Shown piece after piece: positions 7,996 through 15,141 of a DNA stretch of 32,511 bases. Where the stretch lies: positions 1-32,511 of the forward strand of contig CACSJR010000026.1 of the NCBI GenBank assembly GCA_902706235.1. The letters are read 5' to 3'. The notes under the pieces were generated by a model. It did not search any database, was not told where the DNA came from, and was given only the letters and a program-made list of their open reading frames with translations. The position numbers and the translations under genes were made by a program. The DNA is from Citrobacter sp. 18056. GTDB taxonomy: Bacteria; Pseudomonadota; Gammaproteobacteria; Enterobacterales; Enterobacteriaceae. How positions within the stretch are numbered: position 1 is the first letter of the stretch; the number at the start of each line of letters is the position of its first letter.

Positions 7996-8485
7996 AACTA
8001 TTCAGTCAGCGGGGAGTTGATGCTGCCAGTCCATCCATTCGTAATTACCGAAGATCTGCTGAATGCCGTGTTGTTGGTAATGTTGAACATTGGCTTTCAT
8101 GTGGGAAATATATGGAATTTACTTATTTTCATATTGGCTAACTTTAGAGTGATTTTACGTCATTATCTCTTGTGTTTGCTGAGGCGTGGTCTGTTTTTCT
8201 TCTTCTGTTGCAGTTTAGTGTTTTGATGTCGGTAATAGTATTATTAAGTACATCTCTTCAATCACCATCTAATCACCATTCATCACATCGTATTAATCAT
8301 CCATTACTCATCGGATATCCATCTAATCAACCTGATTACACTCAATCATCAATCACTCGATGATGATTACCCTCATAGAGATCTCATCGTGATCCCATCT
8401 CACGATATCGATAAAGCACCTGATAGTTTTATACCATCATCCAATATCACCATGACTAATAAATCCATCATCGGAATCAACCATC
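7996..8485. other. Non-coding tract, G-poor and ATCA-rich, upstream of the Gp2 gene
   Basis: The first 230 bases contain only a weak 69-codon frame (8020-8226), hydrophobic and unlike known proteins. From 8240 to 8485 the plus strand is nearly free of G clusters and is packed with ATCA, ATCC and CATC units, including two copies of CATCTAATCA about 65 bases apart and a perfect hairpin at 8386-8406. The tract ends at the Gp2 start. The strong strand bias fits a replication-origin or single-strand region. Confidence 0.5.
8386..8406. repeat. Perfect hairpin, candidate Rep nick/binding site
   Basis: ATCGTGA, a 7-base loop TCCCATC, and TCACGAT form a perfect 7-bp stem 80 bases upstream of a gene for an HUH-type Gp2 protein. 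HUH replication proteins usually recognise and cut at hairpins near their own gene; use of this one is inferred. Confidence 0.4.
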
Positions 8486-9106
8486 ATGTCAGCGACACCA
8501 TACGGACCTGAGAATACTCATTACCTGAATAAACTCGTTACCGTCACGCATAATGCGTTGCAGGAACATCCCCGTACATTAGCCGTCAGGATCGACTTAC
8601 ACTTCTCTCCTGACTGGTATATCGACGATAGTATTTCCTGCTATCCCAACGTAGGAAATAAACTGATGTCAAAGTTTATCGCATCATTGAAATCGCAGAT
8701 CACCGCATACCGTGAGCGCCAGCGTAAATTAACCAGGCGTGTGCATCCCAATAACACACGCTACATATGGGTGAAAGAAGTTAACACCCGAAGTTATCCC
8801 CACTTTCATCTGGTCCTCTTCTTCAACAAAGACCTGTTTCGTGGTTTAGGGGATTTCAATCAAACAGGTGATAATCTGCACTCGATGATCCGTAAAGCCT
8901 GGCTGAGCGCATTAGGCCTTCGTGGTGATACGCATTATTCACCACTGGTTCATTTCCCTAAGTGCTGCACCTATGTACTGGATCGTAATAGTCCTGAGTA
9001 TCGTGAGCAGTATGATAGTTTTATTAAGCGTACCCGTTATCTCGCGAAAGAAGAAACCAAAGTTTATAACCCGGCTAAACGTTCAATCGGAAGCAGTCAG
9101 CGTTAA
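8486..9106 (+). CDS. Inovirus Gp2-family (YagK/YfjJ domain) Rep-like protein
   Basis: This 206-residue protein is full length for the inovirus Gp2/YagK-YfjJ family found in filamentous phages and in CP4-type islands. The order of motifs fits HUH-superfamily replication initiators: an N-terminal strand LAVRIDLHFSPDW (~31-43), the metal-binding His pair in YPHFHLVLFFN (~112-122), and a helix with a candidate nucleophile Tyr in KRTRYLAKEETK (~182-193). Such proteins nick one strand to start rolling-circle replication or mobilisation; that activity is known for the superfamily and inferred here. It has intact coding capacity while the AlpA upstream is decayed. The ATG at 8486 follows a G-poor tract without a strong ribosome site. 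A degenerate relative lies at 11883-12389. Confidence 0.82.
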   Translation: MSATPYGPENTHYLNKLVTVTHNALQEHPRTLAVRIDLHFSPDWYIDDSISCYPNVGNKLMSKFIASLKSQITAYRERQRKLTRRVHPNNTRYIWVKEVNTRSYPHFHLVLFFNKDLFRGLGDFNQTGDNLHSMIRKAWLSALGLRGDTHYSPLVHFPKCCTYVLDRNSPEYREQYDSFIKRTRYLAKEETKVYNPAKRSIGSSQR

Positions 9107-10087
9107 TGATTAATCGTCCATACCGGTATGGGATCCGCTCTGGATTGTATAAGCATGCCGTGCCTGTTGGCCCTTAAAAGGGGCCGGTAATACAGGACAT
9201 CGACATCATCACTTCGTCCGTATTGAATAGACGTGAGATTACTGCACCTTTGCGTCTGGCGATGGCGACGAATGCCTGATGAAGGCTGATATCTTACTGC
9301 TCTTGTGCGTGTGCGAATAATACGGCTGGATTCACCTCTAAATAATTTGATAACGCCTGAGCGAAGAGACCCTTCATCCAGGGCTGTTAATACACCCTGA
9401 ACGCTATCAGGAGCGTATTAATCGTATTGGATGATGTCGTGCCATTGCTGCCCTGTTTATAGTGCTCTGGCAGCTGCTGTGTGGGGCATTTCGCTATGTT
9501 ATTCATCATCGATTAATCAATTCCCCCAGCCCTTATATTTATTGAATCGCAACGCAACGCATCAAACCATTCTTCATCGATGTTCATTTCCCGTTTAACT
9601 GATTTGCTGAAGACCAGAATCAATTCGTCTATCTGGCGTAAGTACAGCGAAGGGGAATGATGCTACGCCACCGTCCTGTATTTTTCTGGATGAGTGCAAG
9701 ATATCCGTGATGCTGTTGCTGAACCGGGGGATACCTGGTGCGAGGCGGGTGCTTACCATGATCCCAACTCGCTGGCAGGGGTGATTAAGCTGGTCTGGTG
9801 TTCCGCCATGTAAGTCTGTCACGTGGGAGTACCTGCAGAATCTGACTCTGTGGCTTGATCAGGAAATGCAATACAACAACAGTGCCTGCATCGATCGTTC
9901 TGTCTTGATAAATAACGCACCAGAGTGAGCGACGCTGAACGTAACTTCGGCTGTAGCCGGTGCTGATGACAACGTCCAGGTATTTTTTAACAGACGTCCC
10001 TAATCCTCTGAAGGAGTACTGGCGTGTAATGTGACTCAACCACGCCGGACTTCTCCCGCCATTAACACTCAGAGGGAGAGAACGACT
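9107..10087. other. Gene-free stretch, probably decayed DNA
   Basis: Nearly 1 kb without a credible gene. All frames are short. Minus-strand frames at 9595-9822 and 9785-10039 lack ribosome sites and recognisable motifs. Composition is close to that of the neighbouring coding DNA, and one plus frame near 9610-9785 has coding-like runs broken by stops, so decayed satellite genes are likely. GAGGGAGAG near 10072 is the ribosome site of the next gene. Confidence 0.45.
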
Positions 10088-10324
10088 ATGACTACCAATA
10101 CCTTGCCGCCCGCCACGTCATTGCTCAGCGCCGAAGACCCACTCGTCGATATGACATTCATCACGACATTCACCGGCATGACCGACAAATGGTTTTACAA
10201 GCTGATTAGCGAAGGCCTGTTTCCGAAGCCCATCAAGCTGGGTCGCAGCTCGCGCTGGTTCAGAAGCGAAGTGGAAAACTGGATGCGTGCACGTATCGCA
10301 GACTCGCGGGGAGGATGCATTTGA
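10088..10324 (+). CDS. alpA: AlpA-family phage/island regulator
   Basis: This 78-residue protein belongs to the AlpA/MerR-like winged-helix family. The core is DMTFITTFTGMTDKWFYKL (helix-turn-helix), FPKPIKLGRSSRWF (wing, with the conserved GRSxRW) and EVENWMRARI. The start at 10088 was chosen because GAGGGAGAG lies eight bases upstream; an upstream ATG would add 19 unrelated residues. In CP4-57 the AlpA protein activates the integrase/excision genes; by analogy this one may control island excision or replication. Its stop overlaps the start of the next tiny gene (ATGA), so the two are translationally coupled. A decayed relative lies at 7688-7995. Confidence 0.88.
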   Translation: MTTNTLPPATSLLSAEDPLVDMTFITTFTGMTDKWFYKLISEGLFPKPIKLGRSSRWFRSEVENWMRARIADSRGGCI

Positions 10325-10449
10325 TGAAAAAATGGAACAACGTAAAATCGGGAAGCATTCCTCCACGCTGGATATGTGAACGCTGCCGACGCCAGTACTG
10401 TGGCGAGAAGCCGTGTCCCTTTTGCTGGCGGGTAATATCCCGGATGTAA
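10324..10449 (+). CDS. 41-residue Cys-rich small protein, zinc-ribbon-like
   Basis: The ATG at 10324 overlaps the stop of alpA (ATGA) and is preceded by GAGGA, so it is well placed for coupled translation. The product has five Cys: WICERCRRQYCGEK followed by PCPFCWR. The pattern CxxC...CxxC is that of a minimal zinc ribbon (about residues 18-34), and it ends in basic residues (SRM). Very small zinc-ribbon genes next to alpA are common in P4-like islands, as I recall. It is likely to bind nucleic acid or a protein partner, but the function is unknown. Confidence 0.65.
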   Translation: MKKWNNVKSGSIPPRWICERCRRQYCGEKPCPFCWRVISRM

Positions 10450-10596
10450 ATAACGTCTGCAGTATTCCATGCGCTGACAATACCCACCGCACCTGTAAAT
10501 CTCTCTAACTGTACTCACCTGCCAGCCAGCACGCACATCCTGCCCATCTTCGGGACGGCTTTCCCCTGCGTGTTATCTGGCGGTAAGGAGAACATC

Positions 10597-10986
10597 ATGC
10601 AAGCCAAATCGTTTCTCGCGCGGGATGCCCATCAGCGTCTCATTGGTGCCAGAACGGCGCTGACGCAACCTGAAGGCCGATATACCTGCCACCTCTGCTG
10701 CAGTACGCTGACGCTTCAGCCAGAGCCATCAAGCGGACGGGCCTGGTTCGCGCATCCTGTTGATGCATCTGTGGAATGTCCGTATGTAGGTGTCGCTGCT
10801 GAGGAAATAGCCCTTATCGATTCGCTGCGTTGCTATACGCCAGGCGTCTTACCCGTTGTGCTGAAGCGTGACTGGTATTACGCGGAGTGTGGCGATGATT
10901 ACCACGGAGAGCGGTATTGTCTGCTTTGCCGGACAGGACGTTTTAGTACGAAAGCGAATGAATCCAGCCGTTCCCGGAGACTATGA
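10597..10986 (+). CDS. Putative zinc-ribbon protein, CoiA-like N-terminal pattern
   Basis: This 129-residue protein starts at MQAKSFLA, with AAGGAG eight bases upstream. Residues ~30-65 contain YTCHLCCSTLTL, then RAWFAHPVD and a further Cys (VECPY). This CxxC-(x)n-WFxH-(x)n-C arrangement resembles the zinc-binding region at the start of CoiA-like nuclease-related proteins and is found in 'putative zinc ribbon' proteins of enterobacterial islands. The C-terminal part has two more Cys pairs (Y-A-E-C and YCLLC). It probably binds one or two zinc ions. Its stop overlaps the start of the next gene, which has a related pattern. The role is not known. Confidence 0.7.
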   Translation: MQAKSFLARDAHQRLIGARTALTQPEGRYTCHLCCSTLTLQPEPSSGRAWFAHPVDASVECPYVGVAAEEIALIDSLRCYTPGVLPVVLKRDWYYAECGDDYHGERYCLLCRTGRFSTKANESSRSRRL

Positions 10987-11216
10987 TGAAAGATATTATC
11001 GCCAAAGCGGCGCTTAATGAGTTTGGTTCGCTGACTTATGCGCGTGAAGCCTCCCCTTGCTTCCCGCATTTCTGTTACAGCTGTCGTTATCCGGTCAGAC
11101 TGGTTGAAGCCACGGAAGAACACCTGGATTATTTTATCCATGACCGGGACGCATTACCCGATAACATTGACGATATCTGCACCGTCGCGATGCAGATCAT
11201 GTATACCCGTCGCTGA
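10983..11216 (+). CDS. Small zinc-ribbon-like protein, relative of the preceding gene
   Basis: This 77-residue protein overlaps the preceding stop by four bases (ATGA), indicating coupling. It has HFCYSCRYPVRLV, then LDYFIHDRD and a later Cys (DICTV). The order CxxC, aromatic-x-His-Asp, Cys parallels the CxxC, WFAH, C series of the upstream gene, so the two may be paralogues that share a zinc fold. It is acidic in the middle (EATEEH, DRDALPDNIDD). No enzymatic motif is seen. The gene ends 28 bases before the convergent gene at 11244-11675. Confidence 0.65.
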   Translation: MMKDIIAKAALNEFGSLTYAREASPCFPHFCYSCRYPVRLVEATEEHLDYFIHDRDALPDNIDDICTVAMQIMYTRR

Positions 11217-11243
11217 GTTGCACTATCTTATGCGTGCGGAGGC

Positions 11244-11675
11244 TTAATCCGATTTACCCTGCTGCTTATCGATATTACGCTGCAGCCACGCCTGGCAGTG
11301 CTCCAGAACATGGACATGCGTGGATCTGCCCGCGTATTCCTGCCGGAGCAGTATTTCCAGTCGGTCGATAATCTCATGCATGGCGGTTATCGGATCGACG
11401 ATTTGTTGACTGGCTCCGCTCTCAGATGCTAACGCATCGTGCCTGTCGCACCAAATCTCACACGGATTTGGGGTACTCATTCTGGGCTCACCGCGTAACA
11501 CCACGTAGGGAAGCGTATTTTTCTGCTTTGCAACGCGGAATGCCTGATTATCCGCCACGGCAAGCCGGATGACCGAATCAGGTATCAGGGTTTCGGCGGC
11601 GCGTCTGTCCAGCTGCATGTTAACCCTGATTTCAACCTTACTTCCGGTCGCCCAGGGCAGGCAGTGTGGTTGCAT
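11244..11675 (-). CDS. Hypothetical island protein, 143 residues
   Basis: The start MQPHCLPWATG is preferred because GGAGGTGA lies nine bases upstream; a longer form from 11699 would add eight residues. The N-terminal half (KVEIRVNMQLDRRAAETL, then SVIRLAVADNQAFRVAKQKN) looks like an alpha/beta fold. The C-terminal half (ITAMHEIIDRLEILLRQEY, HVHVLEHCQAWLQRNIDK) is helical and amphipathic, perhaps a dimerisation segment. It overlaps the end of the small gene upstream by 38 bases, indicating coupling, and opposes the zinc-ribbon genes. No family was recognised. Confidence 0.6.
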   Translation of the reverse strand: MQPHCLPWATGSKVEIRVNMQLDRRAAETLIPDSVIRLAVADNQAFRVAKQKNTLPYVVLRGEPRMSTPNPCEIWCDRHDALASESGASQQIVDPITAMHEIIDRLEILLRQEYAGRSTHVHVLEHCQAWLQRNIDKQQGKSD

Positions 11676-11775
11676 CGACTGTATCACCTCCGCCTCCATG
11701 CAATGCGTGGTTTGTCGACGCTCTGCTTTTGGGTCGGGGTACCAGTGATGGCACTTCGTTCCAGATGGCTGGCAT
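11638..11775 (-). CDS. 45-residue hypothetical protein overlapping the next gene
   Basis: The ATG at 11775 follows a strong AAGGAGATAATC ribosome site. The product (MPAIWNEVPSLVPRP..., GGGGDTVDATTLP) is rich in Pro, Gly and Ala. Its last 38 bases overlap the start of the gene ending at 11244 in another frame, and its GGGGDT segment encodes that gene's ribosome site. Both features suggest that its translation drives the downstream gene. It may act only as a leader. It diverges from the Gp2-like gene at 11883. Confidence 0.5.
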   Translation of the reverse strand: MPAIWNEVPSLVPRPKSRASTNHALHGGGGDTVDATTLPALGDRK

Positions 11776-11882
11776 GATTATCTCCTTCTGCATCGAGGAG
11801 GCTTTACCGCTGGGCATCTGATAATACGGATCCTTCTGGCAGGGTGAACAATTCTTCAATCTTCACTCACGATAATAACTTT

Positions 11883-12389
11883 ATGAAACAATATACTCCT
11901 GACCAACAGCGTATCCACCGGGCATTGCAGGCTGCGGTTGATCACTATCCACAGCTTGCAGTATTTCACCTGGAGTTATTCGCTGACCCGACGGGGGTTG
12001 GATCCTCTGAAGAAACAATGGCACGTTTTCTAGCAGAGCTGAAGACACAGTTCGATAGCTGTATCGCTATAGCCGCACCACCCACGCTGGTACGTATGCT
12101 GTGGGGCGAAGATGAGCATGGGCGTATTACTGCTCTGATGATGCTCAATCAGAATACGCTGACTGGCTTGCTGCAAAACTCAGCCGATCCCACTCAACTT
12201 ATCGCTCGAGCCTGGACACTGACGCAGAGCAGAATGCCAGAGCGAGAGTGCTGTAGTATCTATTTTGACAATCCCATTTTTACCTCGCTTCACCGTTACC
12301 ACCACACGTTCTCAGCGCAGTTCGTTGCGCTGCACCAACAGGTCATGCAATTTCCTTTCCCCGTCCGCAGCATTTGCGGCACGTCGTAG
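11883..12389 (+). CDS. Degenerate inovirus Gp2-like protein without the catalytic motifs
   Basis: This protein of 168 residues starts from the ATG at 11883 (a GTG at 11844 would add 13) and follows the layout of the intact Gp2 protein at 8486: LAVFHLELFADP for LAVRIDLHFSPD, MARFLAELKTQF for MSKFIASLKSQI, RMLWGEDEHGRITALMML for the RYIWVKE...FHLVLFF stretch, and LIARAWTL for MIRKAWLSAL. The metal-binding His pair is replaced by TALMM. The region that should carry the nucleophile Tyr is lost where the frame ends (FPVRSICGTS). It is either an inactive paralogue kept as a regulator or a gene in decay. A nearby frame (12400-12522: IKIKGSYIAANGES, IERAAEAIEKSL) has coding character and may be part of a following broken gene. 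Confidence 0.6.
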   Translation: MKQYTPDQQRIHRALQAAVDHYPQLAVFHLELFADPTGVGSSEETMARFLAELKTQFDSCIAIAAPPTLVRMLWGEDEHGRITALMMLNQNTLTGLLQNSADPTQLIARAWTLTQSRMPERECCSIYFDNPIFTSLHRYHHTFSAQFVALHQQVMQFPFPVRSICGTS

Positions 12390-12511
12390 CGCAGGTCACA
12401 TCATAAAAATCAAAGGATCGTACATCGCAGCCAATGGTGAAAGCCATATCGAGCGTGCTGCAGAGGCTATTGAAAAATCGTTGAAAAGCTATTGTGACCA
12501 CGGGTGTGAAG

Positions 12512-12533
12512 GCCTGCTTTAGCTAAAGCAGGC
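12512..12533. repeat. Perfect 22-bp palindrome
   Basis: GCCTGCTTTAG is followed immediately by its reverse complement with no loop. It lies across the stop of a short coding-like frame, with no T run after it, so it looks more like a dimeric protein-binding site than a terminator. Confidence 0.5.
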
Positions 12534-13140
12534 ATCAGGGTTTCGCGAAATACATTTTCTGCAATGCAGGAAGATGCATGTTTTGAGCAAGCAGAGTGCA
12601 GGGTGTTGATTCGGATGAGCGTGTGCTCCAGGCTCACGGCTGGAGCAGCTATTTGCGGTAAGCAGACTTCATCACCGATTATACATATCCTGATGCGTGA
12701 TCGCTTTGGCTGATAGCTCCGCGGGGTATAAATGAAGGAATATATGAGCGTGGCAGTCAGAGCCAGGCTCAGGGGATATTTTGTTGAGTCGGGGCGTTGC
12801 ACTTTGCGAAGCTATTTCGCAATGCATCAGTCTTTTGGTGGCTTCACGTAGCCAGTTTTGCCTGACACCAGTCAGAGCCTATTTTTACCCGTGTTACCGA
12901 CAGTTCATGCTGTCGAAATACGGCTTCAGCAGTTGTGTGATCCCCGGTCATCATGAATAACACGTCCCCAACCAGTTTTCCTTCCTGAGAGAACTGAGCC
13001 TGCAGTTGTGATTTCCTGACCAACAGCGCATTTGTCCCTGGAAAATGTTGTCAATCCTTTACTTAAGCCAGTGATAAATTACGTTTGACAGGGCTGCACG
13101 GGTTCTGATGCAAGATTCCTTCGGTTATACTTTTGCCCCT
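12534..13140. other. Gene-free stretch
   Basis: About 600 bases without a convincing gene. A minus-strand frame at 12467-12802 covers part of it but lacks a ribosome site and recognised domains. A 41-codon plus frame ending at the TAA near 12959 (GTG start; SQFCLTPVRAYFYPCYRQ) is also unsupported. It may hold remnants and the promoter of the DUF2913-like gene. Confidence 0.4.
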
Positions 13141-13768
13141 ATGAAAAAGACGAAGACGACACAACACCCCTCGGCAGAACAAACTGTTGCTGATCTGGCT
13201 CATTTTGCCTGGTGTGCGCTGATGGCGCTGCATTTTGCCTGGCAGGATGGACTGGCATTATCCCCCCTGAGCACACATACCTTTTTGTTGCGCTGGTTAG
13301 CTGCTGCGCAAAAGCAACGGCGGGTTCCCTAAATCGGTTGCCGGGGATATCGATACGCTGCTGGCTTTGGACCGCAAGAAAGGTCCCGGAGCAGGACTGC
13401 ATGCGCGGTTTGGTGATTTATTTGACACCTGTTCTCAACCAGTGACTCAACAGTCGGCATTGCATCGTCTGACGTATGCCATTGAAAAACTCAAAACGCT
13501 GGGGTGGGTCAATGCGGTGCTGGAAGATGACGAATGGAACAGTGATGCACTGGCAGCGGAATACAATGATATATCCGCGCTGTTGGTAAAAAAGTCAGAC
13601 CTTCATCACCATTTTTCAGAGCAGGGGAGACTGCTGACTCCCGCTGAAATGCTGGTTATCGGTAATTCGGGCGATGTTGTCGATGTATTCAACACATATG
13701 GGTTCCAGGTTATCGCCCAACAGCTCCGGGCCGGTTTGAATATTATTACCCTGCAACCTGCGGGTTAG
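13141..13768 (+). pseudogene. DUF2913-like island gene broken by a frameshift
   Basis: From the ATG at 13141 the frame reads MKKTKTTQHP, DLAHFAWCALMALHFAW, FLLRWLAAAQKQRR and then hits TAA at 13330. In the +1 frame the protein resumes without loss: FPKSVAGDIDTLLALDRKKG, PGAGLHARFGDLF, and on to a stop at 13768. Skipping a single G in CGGCGGG near 13322-13324 joins the two into one product of about 208 residues, which matches my recollection of the DUF2913 family (AHLAWCAL, QKQRRFP, GPGA motifs). The function of that family is unknown. A sequencing error at the G run cannot be excluded. Confidence 0.72.
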
Positions 13769-13785
13769 CCCGTAAAAGAGGAATA

Positions 13786-14010
13786 ATGAGGGCCAGCATC
13801 AGGACCAAAATTCTTGAAACATGCGAAAACAAAATTGCAGCTAAGGGGGCGGATGTCGGGCTGTCGTTTTATGCCTTTTTCGCTAATAAAAATGATGACC
13901 CTGAACTTCTTATGGGGGTTGCACACTGGTGGATTATGGAGATGAAATTAGATCACTTCGAAAGGCCACCAAAATTAAAGCGCTTGTCTCTGCACATCAA
14001 TAGCAAATAG
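13786..14010 (+). CDS. 74-residue hypothetical island protein
   Basis: Start ATG at 13786 with AGAGGAATA in front. The sequence (MRASIRTKILETCENKI, GLSFYAFFANKNDDPELLM, HWWIMEMKLDHFERPPK) is predicted mostly helical and ends in a basic tail. It lies 17 bases after the DUF2913-like gene and is probably in the same transcript. I recall similar short proteins beside DUF2913 genes in enterobacterial islands but can give no function. Confidence 0.6.
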   Translation: MRASIRTKILETCENKIAAKGADVGLSFYAFFANKNDDPELLMGVAHWWIMEMKLDHFERPPKLKRLSLHINSK

Positions 14011-14083
14011 CATAAATGGCATTATTCGGATCCAGTAGCGCAGGTTCACTGATGAAGACAGATTTGCTGACCGGGAGAATGCC

Positions 14084-14713
14084 ATGAATGCTCGTGTCGA
14101 CTACCACATGGAAAAGTATCAGTTCATTGAAACAGGAGAGACCCAACGGTTAACTCAACAATGGGCTGAGGTGATGGATGAATGTCATCACCTGAAAGCC
14201 GGAAGTGAGGAACGCCTGCGTATCGCGCTGCTGAATGTCGATTACGTGACCAGTTTTGAATTGCCCTTTCGGTTACAGCTTATCCGTGCACCACAATTAA
14301 TCGATCGGGTGCGTAAAGAACTCCCGTTGAGCCGAAAGCCGGTCACTATTGGTCATAGCCGGTATGGTTGCGTCTATACCGTTAAAACCGACCTCAGCAC
14401 CATTCCGGACGAATTTCGCTATCGTTTCAGCAACCGGATCCGCCGGGTAACATTGGAGGGTGTGACGACAGCAGCCTATCAGGAGATAGCAAAACAGGTT
14501 AAAGCGCCACGGGAACGACTACGGCTCGCACTGAAATCTGGTTTACAGGTCACCGCGCTGGATGGGATGTTCTGGTTTGGTATGCAGCGGATCGCTGCTG
14601 ATATTGCAACGCTGAGAGGCTCGGGTATGAAGATCGCGACCGACAGGATCGACGTGTCTGATAACCTGACGGGAACGACCAGAAGAGTCCCTGTTTATAA
14701 ACTGGCAGATTAA
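14084..14713 (+). CDS. Helix-turn-helix island protein, 209 residues
   Basis: The ATG at 14084 is preceded by GGGAGAATGCC. The C-terminal segment (FGMQRIAADIATLRGSGMKI, then DRIDVSDNLTGTTRRVPVYKL) matches the layout of HTH_39-type winged helices: two helices, a Gly turn and a beta wing ending in an aromatic-Lys-Leu. The N-terminal 140 residues (LKAGSEERLRIALLNVDYVTSFELPF and KAPRERLRLALKSGLQVTALDGMFWF) appear to contain the same helical motif twice (ERLRIAL/ERLRLAL followed by VTSFEL/VTALDG), suggesting an internal duplication. It probably binds DNA and could regulate the satellite genes or the CDI operon downstream. The latter is only suggested by position. Confidence 0.65.
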   Translation: MNARVDYHMEKYQFIETGETQRLTQQWAEVMDECHHLKAGSEERLRIALLNVDYVTSFELPFRLQLIRAPQLIDRVRKELPLSRKPVTIGHSRYGCVYTVKTDLSTIPDEFRYRFSNRIRRVTLEGVTTAAYQEIAKQVKAPRERLRLALKSGLQVTALDGMFWFGMQRIAADIATLRGSGMKIATDRIDVSDNLTGTTRRVPVYKLAD

Positions 14714-15141
14714 CTGACGGTCACTTCCGGCTAGGCTTCAACGTAGCTTTAGCCATATCAGCCAGGAGACACTCACTTAAATCCACGACATGCGAACAAT
14801 GCCAGTCTGCACCGTGGCCGTACATAAACAGTGGAGACGCATTGCTTATAATAGAGTGCCACTCAATTTTAATTAAGTGATGCTGAATTATCACGCACCT
14901 AAAATATATTGAAATTCATAGTTAATTATCATTCCTGGAATTCGAAAATCATAAACAATCATTTCAATGAACTTTAACTGTTATTAATTTTTTAATTTAT
15001 CAAAGAGTTGCCAGAGTTGATATTGCTACTGACAGCAGCAAAAACTGATAAGTGTTTTATTAACGTTCACAACTGAAACAGGATGTGTTTGAATTGCAAA
15101 AAAAACACACAGCATAATAACAATAAAGCACAGGATAGTGG
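14714..15141. promoter_or_regulatory. AT-rich upstream region of the cdi operon
   Basis: About 430 bases with no gene. From 14850 to 15125 it is strongly AT-rich (ATTAATTTTTTAATTTATC and similar), against GC-rich cdiB beyond. It should contain the cdiBAI promoter. Such AT-rich DNA in front of horizontally acquired surface genes is a known H-NS silencing pattern. AGGATAG precedes the cdiB start. I cannot assign -35 and -10 boxes with confidence. Confidence 0.5.

Noticed and set aside
8240..8485. ATCA-rich repeats considered as a CRISPR array or microsatellite
   Set aside because: Units are irregular in length and spacing, with no constant repeat and spacer pattern. Better described as a strand-biased, origin-like tract.
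9595..10039. Two minus-strand frames between the Gp2 and AlpA genes
   Set aside because: No ribosome sites or motifs, and they overlap each other; taken as noise in decayed DNA.
10118..10536. Minus-strand frames of 124, 113 and 75 codons over alpA
   Set aside because: Mirror frames of alpA and the small Cys-rich gene; no independent support.
12467..12802. 111-codon minus-strand frame
   Set aside because: It lacks a ribosome site and recognised motifs. I considered an Ash/Icd-like protein, but the resemblance was too vague to support.
14714..15141. Possible tRNA or attachment site upstream of cdiB
   Set aside because: No cloverleaf-type arms, TTCGA-type T-loop or CCA end could be found; simply AT-rich.
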